Source of the DNA: Clostridia bacterium
GTDB taxonomy: Bacteria; Bacillota; Clostridia; Oscillospirales; CAG-272
Assembly (NCBI GenBank): GCA_017503285.1
Contig: JAFVTH010000003.1
Location: forward strand, 34,206 to 98,205
Reading direction: 5' to 3'
Length of the DNA: 64,000 nt
The translations under genes and the position numbers were made by a program. Numbering within the stretch: position 1 is the stretch's first letter; every line of letters begins with the position of its first letter. Below are positions 54,759-62,403 of this stretch, piece by piece. The notes below the pieces were generated by a model. It saw nothing but the letters and a program-made list of their open reading frames with translations. It was not told the origin of the DNA and did no database searches.

Positions 54759-55604
54759 ATGAAAAATTTGGGATATTATAACGGCAAGGTTGGGCTGATT
54801 GAGGAAATATCAGTTCCAATGACCGACAGGGCGTTTTACTTTGGAGACGGGGTATACGATGCGGTAATGTGTCGAAATAATATCCCTTATCTTTTGTGCG
54901 AGCATATAAACAGGCTATACGATAACTGTCATTTGCTTGGTATAAACCCACCAAAAGGAAAGGAAGAGCTATCTCATATAATAAAGGAGCTGTGCCCCTT
55001 GGTTGACGGAGAGGAGAAATTTGTGTATTTTCACATCTCCCGTGGTAGTGGTATAAGAAACCACGCGTTTGTGGACGGACCTGGCAATCTTTGCATAACA
55101 ATAAAGGAGCAAAGGGTTGACCCTGTGTACGAAAAAATGGATTTATGTACTACTGAGGACCATCGATATGGTTATTGCAATATTAAAACCTTGAATCTGC
55201 TACCAAGTGTGCTTGCAGCTCAGCATTTTAAAAATCAAAGGTGTGGCGAAACGGTTTTTATAAGAGATGGATACATAACAGAATGCTCCCATAGTAATGT
55301 TTCTATTCTTAAAGGCAAAGAGCTTATTACAGCACCGGCGGACAGACACATTTTACCTGGCGTCACAAGAGCACACTTAATTAATCACGCAAGAAAAATG
55401 GGAATAGTAGTTCGAGAGGAAAAATACACCTTAGATGACTTATATGATGCCGACGAAATAATCGTAACAAGCTCATCTAAAATGGCACGAGGTGCCAAAA
55501 AACTAAACGGAAAGCCCGTCGGTGGAAGGGATAAACACCTTCTGGAAGCTCTGCAAGCAGCCATATACGATGACTACTTAGAGTCAACTACAAAAAAACA
55601 ATAA
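54759..55604 (+). CDS. Class IV aminotransferase, D-amino-acid transaminase-like
   Basis: This 281-residue PLP enzyme has the class IV fold: DRAFYFGDGVYD near residue 23, the PLP-Lys in IKTLNLLPSVLAAQ near 143, and ITECSHSNV near 170. The LNLLP loop points to D-alanine aminotransferase rather than branched-chain transaminase or aminodeoxychorismate lyase. It would supply D-Ala or D-Glu for the cell wall. It lies 34 bases after the GH95 gene. Confidence 0.85.
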   Translation: MKNLGYYNGKVGLIEEISVPMTDRAFYFGDGVYDAVMCRNNIPYLLCEHINRLYDNCHLLGINPPKGKEELSHIIKELCPLVDGEEKFVYFHISRGSGIRNHAFVDGPGNLCITIKEQRVDPVYEKMDLCTTEDHRYGYCNIKTLNLLPSVLAAQHFKNQRCGETVFIRDGYITECSHSNVSILKGKELITAPADRHILPGVTRAHLINHARKMGIVVREEKYTLDDLYDADEIIVTSSSKMARGAKKLNGKPVGGRDKHLLEALQAAIYDDYLESTTKKQ

Positions 55605-55610
55605 AAATAA

Positions 55611-55638
55611 AAAACTCCGACACAGGTCGGAGTTTTTT
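55611..55638. terminator. Bidirectional terminator
   Basis: AAAACTCCGAC (55611-55621) pairs with GTCGGAGTTTT (55626-55636) around a 4-base loop. Confidence 0.9.
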
Positions 55639-55640
55639 GC

Positions 55641-56465
55641 TTAATAGAAGAAAGCATGGTTGCCAATCATACCATAATATGGACGATTTTTCGCCACCCA
55701 GCTATTAGGAGCAACCTTTGGATTTACAAAGTATAGTAGTCCTGTGTCAATGGAGTATCCCTCAAGGCAAATCTTTGCCGCAATTACACTGTCACTATTA
55801 GGAGCTTTGTAGATTGCGCCGTTAATGGTTGGACTAAACTGCACACCATATTTTTTGTCAAATATAACGCTATATATGGTATTTGGAAATTGATTTGATC
55901 TTACCCTGTTTAATATTACATTACCAACAGCAATTTTTCCAATAAATTTTTCCCCACCACTTTCTGCATTGATGATTCTTGATAGCCACAAAACCTCGTC
56001 ATCTCTGTAAAACTTATCACCAGAGACTATTCCGCCACTACCTCTTGTTATGTAAAATGATGAGTTGGAGTTGTTCCAAGCGGCAGTTGCACCAAAGGCT
56101 CTTGCCATGAGAGTAATCGGTGCATACATTACGCCATTTTGCATAAAAACAGGGGAGGGAGTGTATAAATAACGCCCATTTGCAACTATATAGCTTTGCC
56201 CGTCCTTGGCAGTTAGGTAAAGCTTGCTCGTTTGAACAGTCAAGGTTCTGGTGCTGTAATTATAAGTAACCTTAGCATCAGAATACATTGAGGTTGCAAA
56301 GCGCCTTATGCCTACGAAGGTAGTTGAGTCCTTTATTCTTACATTTCCGGTAAATTGTGTGTTATTTATGTAAACACCAACTCCTGTACCTGAGGCGTTT
56401 GCCACTACTGCAAGTGAGGTGACAAGACAGGCAAGAATCAATATAAATGATATTGTTTTTTTCAA
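55641..56465 (-). CDS. Secreted cell-wall hydrolase, SleB-type, with stalk domain
   Basis: The 274-residue protein has a signal peptide (about residues 1-24) and then a copper amine oxidase N-like stalk domain (30-140: VGIRRFATSM and YAPITLMARAFGA). A SleB/hydrolase_2 domain follows from about 150, with the catalytic Glu in INAESGGE and the motif VGNVILNRV. SleB-type enzymes cut spore-cortex or cell-wall peptidoglycan. Its start codon is TTG at 56465, preceded by AAAGGGTG. Confidence 0.87.
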   Translation of the reverse strand: MKKTISFILILACLVTSLAVVANASGTGVGVYINNTQFTGNVRIKDSTTFVGIRRFATSMYSDAKVTYNYSTRTLTVQTSKLYLTAKDGQSYIVANGRYLYTPSPVFMQNGVMYAPITLMARAFGATAAWNNSNSSFYITRGSGGIVSGDKFYRDDEVLWLSRIINAESGGEKFIGKIAVGNVILNRVRSNQFPNTIYSVIFDKKYGVQFSPTINGAIYKAPNSDSVIAAKICLEGYSIDTGLLYFVNPKVAPNSWVAKNRPYYGMIGNHAFFY

Positions 56466-56513
56466 ATATTCACCCTTTCATTAGTTTTTTATTGCTCGAA
56501 CAATTACAACTAT

Positions 56514-56542
56514 ATTCTAGCAGAGGAAAAGAACTAAATCAA
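56514..56542 (-). promoter_or_regulatory. Promoter of the SleB-like gene
   Basis: On the minus strand TTGATT (56537-56542), a 17-base spacer ending in TGC, then TAGAAT (56514-56519). Confidence 0.72.
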
Positions 56543-56612
56543 GGAACAATATTTACCAAGTAAGTATTTTACAAAACAGGAAAATCATACACAGGGTGCG
56601 ATTTTTCTTCAT

Positions 56613-58205
56613 TTAAGCCCTTTTTATAAGCCTTTTGATTAGTGAAATCTCTTTTTTAGAAATCGCTTTTGTCAAAAAGGATAAACCAATATAAATTAGA
56701 CTTGCAACTATAATTTCGACAACAACAAACACCTTGCTTATTTGCACGCTCCTTGCCAAAAGGAAGAAAATCAACCGTGCCACCCCGGTTGATACAGCCA
56801 CGTTAAAAATGGGCTTAACAATCCATTTAAGTATAGGTGGCTTCAGCTCTAATTTGCAAATTAGCCTTAGGATGCTAAGAGCTGTGTTAAAAAGCTCGGT
56901 TATGAAAATAACAACAATGTAGCCATTTATTCCAAGCCTTGGCAAAAGCAACCAAATCAGCAAAACACTAAGAGCCGAATCAATTATGTTAATTTTCATT
57001 GTATAAAGCTGTTCGCCTAGCCCCTTTAGCATGGCATCCACCGACCCGTCAAGATACATAAGAGGTATAAGTGGAGAAAGGAGCAAAATATATTTACCGG
57101 CCTCTTGACTTTGATAAAAGCAAAAGCCAATCTGACTTGAGTATGATATTAGAATTCCACTAACTCCAAAGCTGAAAAGCAAGGTGAAGTAAAAAACTCT
57201 TTCAACAATGCTGCGTATTCTTTCAAGCTCACGCTTTTCATAAAGTGAAGCTATTTCAGGTACAAGTAAGGAAGAAAAAGAGCCTAGTATAGACGAGGGA
57301 AAAAGCACAAGAGGGATAACCATTCCATGCAAAATTCCATAGGAGCTAAGTGCCTCGCTACCACTTTTGCCACTTTTCTTTAACCCCCAAGGGATTAGCA
57401 TATGCTCAACCATCACAAGTGCGCTGCGCACATATCCACTAACACCCACAGGAAAGGCGGATGAAAAAACCGATGATTTTCTTTGGGTGGTAATTGAAAT
57501 GCCACTAGCGCCTTCATTTTTGTGCTTCGACCTTTGTCTGTCGTATATATAAAGTCCAAAGTTGAGCAGCACGGCAAAGCCCTCGCTAATTGTGCCGCCA
57601 ACAGCAATCGCAAAGCATGCATATTCAAGCCCCGATGGCGCAAGCAACAGTATTAGCAGGTAGACAGCGCCGATTTTTACCCCCTGCTCCAAAAATCTTG
57701 AAGCAACATTCTTGTAAACTCGTCTTACAGCAGAAAAGTAGCCGTTTATAGCGCTTGAAAGGGAAATTGGTATAAGGCTTAGCGCCATCGCCTTTAAGGA
57801 AGGCACCGTTCGTATATCTCCAAGTGCATATTCCCCAAGAGGCCTTGCTACAAAAAATAAAACTAATGTGGCAATGGAGGAAAAGAAAAGGCAGTACAAA
57901 AACGCTCGCTTCATAATTCTGCCAATAGCCAAGCTCTCGCTTTTTGTCAATTTTTGTTCGCTGTCGTAGGGTAGGGAAGCGGAAACAAGTCGAACAACGG
58001 CGATATTTATACCCGATGTTGCAAAGGTAATAGCAAAGGAGTAAACCCCACTGGTTAGCGTAAAAAGCCCCATGCCCTCAGCACCAATCAAGGCAGAAAT
58101 GTAAGCATTAAAGCCTACACCCACCATATTCATTAAAATCCCGGCTAACGAAAGCAATATTCCGTTTAGAAAATACTTCTGTAATTTGTTTATATCTATC
58201 ACCAC
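56613..58205 (-). CDS. Polysaccharide/lipid flippase of the MOP superfamily, SpoVB-like
   Basis: This 530-residue protein has about 14 membrane helices and the N-terminal GFNAYISALIGAEGMGLFTL and FATSGINIAVVRLVS typical of SpoVB and related lipid-linked sugar flippases. In spore formers SpoVB helps build the cortex. The start is a GTG at 58205 with no clear Shine-Dalgarno site, so it may be off by a few codons. ACCACA...TGTGGT (58201-58228) forms an inverted repeat over the start. The gene comes about 70 bases after the GH38 gene's terminator. Confidence 0.85.
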   Translation of the reverse strand: MVIDINKLQKYFLNGILLSLAGILMNMVGVGFNAYISALIGAEGMGLFTLTSGVYSFAITFATSGINIAVVRLVSASLPYDSEQKLTKSESLAIGRIMKRAFLYCLFFSSIATLVLFFVARPLGEYALGDIRTVPSLKAMALSLIPISLSSAINGYFSAVRRVYKNVASRFLEQGVKIGAVYLLILLLAPSGLEYACFAIAVGGTISEGFAVLLNFGLYIYDRQRSKHKNEGASGISITTQRKSSVFSSAFPVGVSGYVRSALVMVEHMLIPWGLKKSGKSGSEALSSYGILHGMVIPLVLFPSSILGSFSSLLVPEIASLYEKRELERIRSIVERVFYFTLLFSFGVSGILISYSSQIGFCFYQSQEAGKYILLLSPLIPLMYLDGSVDAMLKGLGEQLYTMKINIIDSALSVLLIWLLLPRLGINGYIVVIFITELFNTALSILRLICKLELKPPILKWIVKPIFNVAVSTGVARLIFFLLARSVQISKVFVVVEIIVASLIYIGLSFLTKAISKKEISLIKRLIKRA

Positions 58206-58246
58206 ACAATCAATAAAATATATGTGGTAAACACAAAAATCAGCAC

Positions 58247-58273
58247 AAAAAAAGGCGAGCAGTATAGCTCGCC
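58247..58273 (-). terminator. Terminator of the GH38 gene
   Basis: On the minus strand GGCGAGC (58267-58273) pairs with GCTCGCC (58254-58260) and is followed by seven T. Confidence 0.85.
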
Positions 58274-58279
58274 CCTTTA

Positions 58280-61200
58280 TTATTTTACAATAAGAGTAAC
58301 AATTTCAAACGGCTTAACATCAAGGCTAACCCTGTTGTTCTTAACACTAAGCTTCTTAAGCTTTTTCTCGCTAAGATCACCAAAATACACCTCGCTTACA
58401 TCAAAGCCAAAGGTAACAGTAGTCCTTGTGCGATAGTTCTTCGCCTCGTATAGCCTTATAATTGTTTCATTGCCGTATTCAGCCTCCTTGATTGCCTCGA
58501 TAATAACATTGTCGCAATCAACAGAAACAAGTGAATACTCGCTTGGTAGCCTGCCACCACCAACAGCTTTAACAGCAGTCATCGGTAGGTTAAGGTCATA
58601 CGCCTGCTTTACTGTATCGCAGGAGGCAAGATTTCCCTTGTGTGGGTAAATAGAGTATGTAAACTCATGCTCACCCTGGTCGTTATAATCTCCCATGTTG
58701 CTTGGGTTCCAAGCAGAGGAAAGAAGAGTTAGGCGCATATCCCCCTCATGTATATCGTGACCATACTTGCAGTCGTTTAACAAGCTCACGCCATAGTTAC
58801 CCTCGGAAAGGTCAGCATACTTGTGACCGCAAACCTCAAACTTAGCCTGATCCCAGCTTGTGTTATAGTGAGTTGGACGTTGTGTTGAGCCAAACTGTAT
58901 TTCATAAGTAGCCATATCAGCATTGATATCAACAGGGAAGGATACCTTAAGCACCTGCCTTTGCTGCTTCCAGTCAACCTTAGTCTCAAAATCAATGCGT
59001 GAAATATCCTCGTAGAACCAAATTGTTTGTTCAATCACACTCTCCATATGGTTCTTCTTGTAGTGGATACCTGTTCTTGCACCGTCTACAATTGTATAAA
59101 CATCATAAGCGCCACAAACAGTATATTCCTTGTCGCTTGCACTGCGCTGCAGCTCCCAAGCATCGTACTGATCCGGATAGTTTTCAAGAACCAAAAGCCT
59201 ACCGGCCTTGTCACCCTTCTTGATAACCTCACGGTGCGCCTTCTTGTCGTAAATTGAAACAATATTGCAGTCCTTGTCAAGCTTTACAGTAAAGAACCTT
59301 GTAAAGACAGTATTGCCCTTAATTTCAATTGTGTTCTTAGGTGTTATATCATCAATTATCTTATAGCCCTTTGGTGGAACATCCTTTACAAAAACACTTC
59401 TTCCATCAATCTTAACAACGGAGGAATTTACAAAGGAGTGTGGGTTAAATACAGCATAACCGGATTTTTCTGTGTTGTTTGCAACGTAATCAAAGGCGTT
59501 GCCCCTTAGCTTGCCGGTCAAGGCTCTTATTTCGGCATAATCCTTGTCGCTTTGCTCGTAAACCTCTTTAATAGAAGAGCCGGGGATAATATCGTGGAAC
59601 TGGTTGGTAAGCAATGTTTCCCAAGCACCGTGTAGCTCATCCTTAGGAAAGCTGTCGCCCCTTAGCTTGCCAAGCATAACAGAAAGCGCCTCAGCATCAA
59701 GCATCAAAAACTCGCATTGACGATTATTTTTCTTGTTTTTGCCAATAGAGGTATATGTGCCTCTATGGAATTCAAGATAAAGCTCACCCTGCCATGTTGG
59801 CAAAAGATTTGGCTTTTCCTTGATATTTCTTTCAAGGCTTCCAAAAAACTCTGTAGCTGTGCCAATTTTGGATTGTGCAAGACCGGGTACACCGGCAGAG
59901 GTGCGTCTTAGCTTTTCAAGCATATCGTCGGTAGGTCCACCGCCACCGTCGCCAAAGCCAAAGGTAACAATAGCCTCGTTAGATAGATACTTTTGCTGAT
60001 ATCTGTTCCAAGCACCGTCAATTATAGAAAAATCTGTGGAAGGGCAGTAGGAGCTAAACCTTTCTGGCACGCGCCCCTTCTTTTCATCCTGTGCAGTTAA
60101 AAAGTGTGCATTTATTCCTGTGCCATCAAGACCCTTCCAAAGGAATGTGTCATAAGGCATAGTGTTAGTGTCATTCCAGCCAATTTTAGAGGTAACAAAC
60201 CAGTCAACCCCACTCTTTTTGAGAATTTGTGGCAGAGCCGCAGCGTAACCAAAAACGTCAGGCAACCAAAGAATACGAGATTCAATTCCAAACTCATCAC
60301 GGAAGAAGTTTTTGCCGTATTGCACCTGTCTTACAAGGCTTTCTCCGGAGGATAGGTTGCAGTCAGCCTCAACCCACATAGCACCCTCGACCTCCCAACG
60401 GCCGGCATTAATCATAGCCTTAATTTCCTCGTAAAGCTCAGGGCACTCCTCCTTAACCATCTTGTAAAGAATAGCCTGTGAGGACATAAACTTGTATTCC
60501 GGATAGCGCTTCATAAGCTCAATTACAGTAGCAAAGGAACGCTGTGCCTTTTCTCTTGTTTGCTGGATAGTCCAAAGCCAAGCAATATCAATATGTGTAT
60601 GACCAATACAAATTGTCTTTATATCCTGGCTTTTGCAGAATTTTTTGTAAAACTCCTTCTGCAAAATCTCCTCTGCCACCTTAACGGACGCATAAAACTC
60701 CTCAGATGGTAGCTTTAACATATTGAGATTAGAGGCAGCACTCTCCAAAATAGTAACAATTCTTTGATATTCAAAGGAGTTTTCGTCTAAAAATTCAAGA
60801 GCATTTAGTGGAACACTAATATCATAGTATAGCTGCTTAACATCTAAGCTTTCAATGGTAATATCAGCAGTTAGGTGTAAGCTTTCTCTGTGTGCTTCCA
60901 TTCCCGAGTAGCTATAAAGCATAACATCATAGCTTTCCTTGCCGGAAAGGATAAGATAGGTGTGGTTTGTATCAAGTCCTTGACGGATATGCCCATCTAC
61001 ATAAGCAATAAATTGTGGATTTGTTGCATCCCAACCATTTCCCGGCTCTGTATGTATGTTGAGCCTAATCTCCTTGCCGCCAAACTCTCTTGCATCAACA
61101 ATAAAATGGAACCAAGCATGCTCGTCCCTTTGTAAGCTCCAGGTCATTTCAGCCGTGAAAGGCACAAAATCCTCTAATGTAGGAAGTGCAGAGCCGACCT

Positions 61201-61318
61201 TATAACCACACGGCTTGTATGTAATACCGGTAACAGGGTAAGTAGCCATAGCTATATTTTCCTTTAGCTTGCCGGCTATAACCTTTAAGTTTCTGTAAGA
61301 TTCGTAAATAGGCTTCAT
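58280..61318 (-). CDS. Glycoside hydrolase family 38 alpha-mannosidase
   Basis: This 1,012-residue enzyme has the GH38 zinc site GHTHIDIAWLW near residue 237 and the nucleophile Asp in LPDVFGYAAALPQI near 356. A three-helix bundle and C-terminal beta domains follow, as in bacterial and lysosomal class II mannosidases. There is no signal peptide, so it acts in the cytoplasm on imported mannosides, perhaps from N-glycans or yeast mannan. GAGGAG stands 6 bases upstream of the ATG. It has its own promoter and terminator. Confidence 0.93.
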   Translation of the reverse strand: MKPIYESYRNLKVIAGKLKENIAMATYPVTGITYKPCGYKVGSALPTLEDFVPFTAEMTWSLQRDEHAWFHFIVDAREFGGKEIRLNIHTEPGNGWDATNPQFIAYVDGHIRQGLDTNHTYLILSGKESYDVMLYSYSGMEAHRESLHLTADITIESLDVKQLYYDISVPLNALEFLDENSFEYQRIVTILESAASNLNMLKLPSEEFYASVKVAEEILQKEFYKKFCKSQDIKTICIGHTHIDIAWLWTIQQTREKAQRSFATVIELMKRYPEYKFMSSQAILYKMVKEECPELYEEIKAMINAGRWEVEGAMWVEADCNLSSGESLVRQVQYGKNFFRDEFGIESRILWLPDVFGYAAALPQILKKSGVDWFVTSKIGWNDTNTMPYDTFLWKGLDGTGINAHFLTAQDEKKGRVPERFSSYCPSTDFSIIDGAWNRYQQKYLSNEAIVTFGFGDGGGGPTDDMLEKLRRTSAGVPGLAQSKIGTATEFFGSLERNIKEKPNLLPTWQGELYLEFHRGTYTSIGKNKKNNRQCEFLMLDAEALSVMLGKLRGDSFPKDELHGAWETLLTNQFHDIIPGSSIKEVYEQSDKDYAEIRALTGKLRGNAFDYVANNTEKSGYAVFNPHSFVNSSVVKIDGRSVFVKDVPPKGYKIIDDITPKNTIEIKGNTVFTRFFTVKLDKDCNIVSIYDKKAHREVIKKGDKAGRLLVLENYPDQYDAWELQRSASDKEYTVCGAYDVYTIVDGARTGIHYKKNHMESVIEQTIWFYEDISRIDFETKVDWKQQRQVLKVSFPVDINADMATYEIQFGSTQRPTHYNTSWDQAKFEVCGHKYADLSEGNYGVSLLNDCKYGHDIHEGDMRLTLLSSAWNPSNMGDYNDQGEHEFTYSIYPHKGNLASCDTVKQAYDLNLPMTAVKAVGGGRLPSEYSLVSVDCDNVIIEAIKEAEYGNETIIRLYEAKNYRTRTTVTFGFDVSEVYFGDLSEKKLKKLSVKNNRVSLDVKPFEIVTLIVK

Positions 61319-61348
61319 AGAAAACTCCTCAAAATATATTCTCCTTGA

Positions 61349-61377
61349 ATTTTATCATACTGTAAATCAAAAAGCAA
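61349..61377 (-). promoter_or_regulatory. Promoter of the GH38 gene
   Basis: On the minus strand TTGCTT (61372-61377), a 17-base spacer ending in TGA, then TAAAAT (61349-61354). Confidence 0.65.
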
Positions 61378-61384
61378 TAAAAGA

Positions 61385-61413
61385 TTGCAATTTTGTTTCA
61401 AATGTGCTACCAT
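61385..61413 (+). promoter_or_regulatory. Promoter of tcdA
   Basis: TTGCAA (61385-61390), a 17-base spacer ending in TGC, then TACCAT (61408-61413). It is divergent from the GH38 promoter. Confidence 0.7.
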
Positions 61414-61444
61414 AAACCTATAAACAAAAAAGAGGAGGGCAAAA

Positions 61445-62134
61445 ATGGAGGAGCTTTCAAGACTTGAAATGCTGGTAGGCAAGGAAGCGGTAGAAGCGCT
61501 GAAATCAAAAAAGGTTATTGTTTTTGGCGTTGGTGGCGTTGGTGGCTACGTATGTGAAGCACTTGCAAGATGCGGCATAGGTCAAATAGATATTGTTGAT
61601 AACGATACTGTATCTCTATCAAATATAAATCGTCAGATTATTGCCCTGCACTCAACCGTAGGCAGAGCAAAGGTAGAGGTAATGAGGGAGAGAATGCTTG
61701 ATATAAACCCAAGTATAAAAATAAACGCAATATGCGCCCTTTACACTCCCGAAACATCAAAGGACTTTGATTTGTCAGCCTACGATTATGTAGTAGATGC
61801 CATAGATATGGTTTCTGGCAAGGTGGAGCTTGCTGTAAGGTGCCAAGAGCTTAATGTAAGGCTCATATCCTCAATGGGGGCAGGAAATAAGCTCAACCCC
61901 TGTGCCTTCAAGGTTGCCGACATTTATAAAACCTCTGTTTGTCCTCTTGCAAGAGTTATGAGGGCTGAGCTTAAAAAAAGAGGCATAAAAAAGCTGAAAA
62001 CCGTCTTTTCAGATGAGCCGCCTATTAAGCAAGCAGATAAAAATGAAAGATATATTCCGGCATCATGCTCATTTACCCCATCGGTAGCAGGTCTAATTAT
62101 TGCATCAGAGGTCATCAAGGACTTAATAAGCTAA
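61445..62134 (+). CDS. tcdA: tRNA threonylcarbamoyladenosine dehydratase TcdA
   Basis: TcdA closes the ring of t6A37 in tRNA to cyclic t6A, using ATP. The 229-residue E1-like protein has the nucleotide motif GVGGVGGY (28-35) and VDNDTVSLSNINRQ with the conserved Arg. A DAIDM motif follows near 118 and the TcdA-type SSMGAGNKLNP near 140. GAGGAGG precedes the ATG. It is of normal or slightly short length for the family. Confidence 0.92.
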   Translation: MEELSRLEMLVGKEAVEALKSKKVIVFGVGGVGGYVCEALARCGIGQIDIVDNDTVSLSNINRQIIALHSTVGRAKVEVMRERMLDINPSIKINAICALYTPETSKDFDLSAYDYVVDAIDMVSGKVELAVRCQELNVRLISSMGAGNKLNPCAFKVADIYKTSVCPLARVMRAELKKRGIKKLKTVFSDEPPIKQADKNERYIPASCSFTPSVAGLIIASEVIKDLIS

Positions 62135-62158
62135 AATCCCGTGTCAAACGGGATTTTT
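62134..62158 (+). terminator. Terminator after tcdA
   Basis: AAATCCCGT (62134-62142) pairs with ACGGGATTT (62148-62156) around a 5-base loop, then T. Confidence 0.87.
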
Positions 62159-62339
62159 TTGTTTCCAAATTGTAAATTTACAAAAAATTCACAATTTAAA
62201 ACCCTTCCAAAAATTTCAAGTGATACTATTACAAAATAGAGTAAAAACAAGTTAGTTTTATTGACCTATCAACTAATTTTCGAAAATCCTTGTGCATAAT
62301 TAACAAATTGTAACCATTTTTTTTTTTTTTTTGTTGAAC
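62159..62339. other. AT-rich intergenic stretch with T16 run
   Basis: This stretch holds no gene. Its one notable feature is a run of 16 T at 62317-62332, just upstream of the next -35 box. Such a run may slip in replication and could vary in length between cells. Confidence 0.6.
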
Positions 62340-62368
62340 TTGACAGTTTTCCACACATGTGTTAAAAT
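62340..62368 (+). promoter_or_regulatory. Strong promoter of the secreted LRR-like gene
   Basis: TTGACA (62340-62345), a 17-base spacer ending in TGT, then TAAAAT (62363-62368), directly after the T16 run. Confidence 0.82.
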
Positions 62369-62403
62369 GTGAGCATGAAATTTTATATTTTAGGAGAACA
62401 AAT

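Noticed and set aside
54457-55101. A 214-codon minus-strand frame across the end of the GH95 gene and the start of the transaminase gene
   Set aside because: Both plus-strand genes are strongly supported, and this frame has no family pattern or ribosome site.
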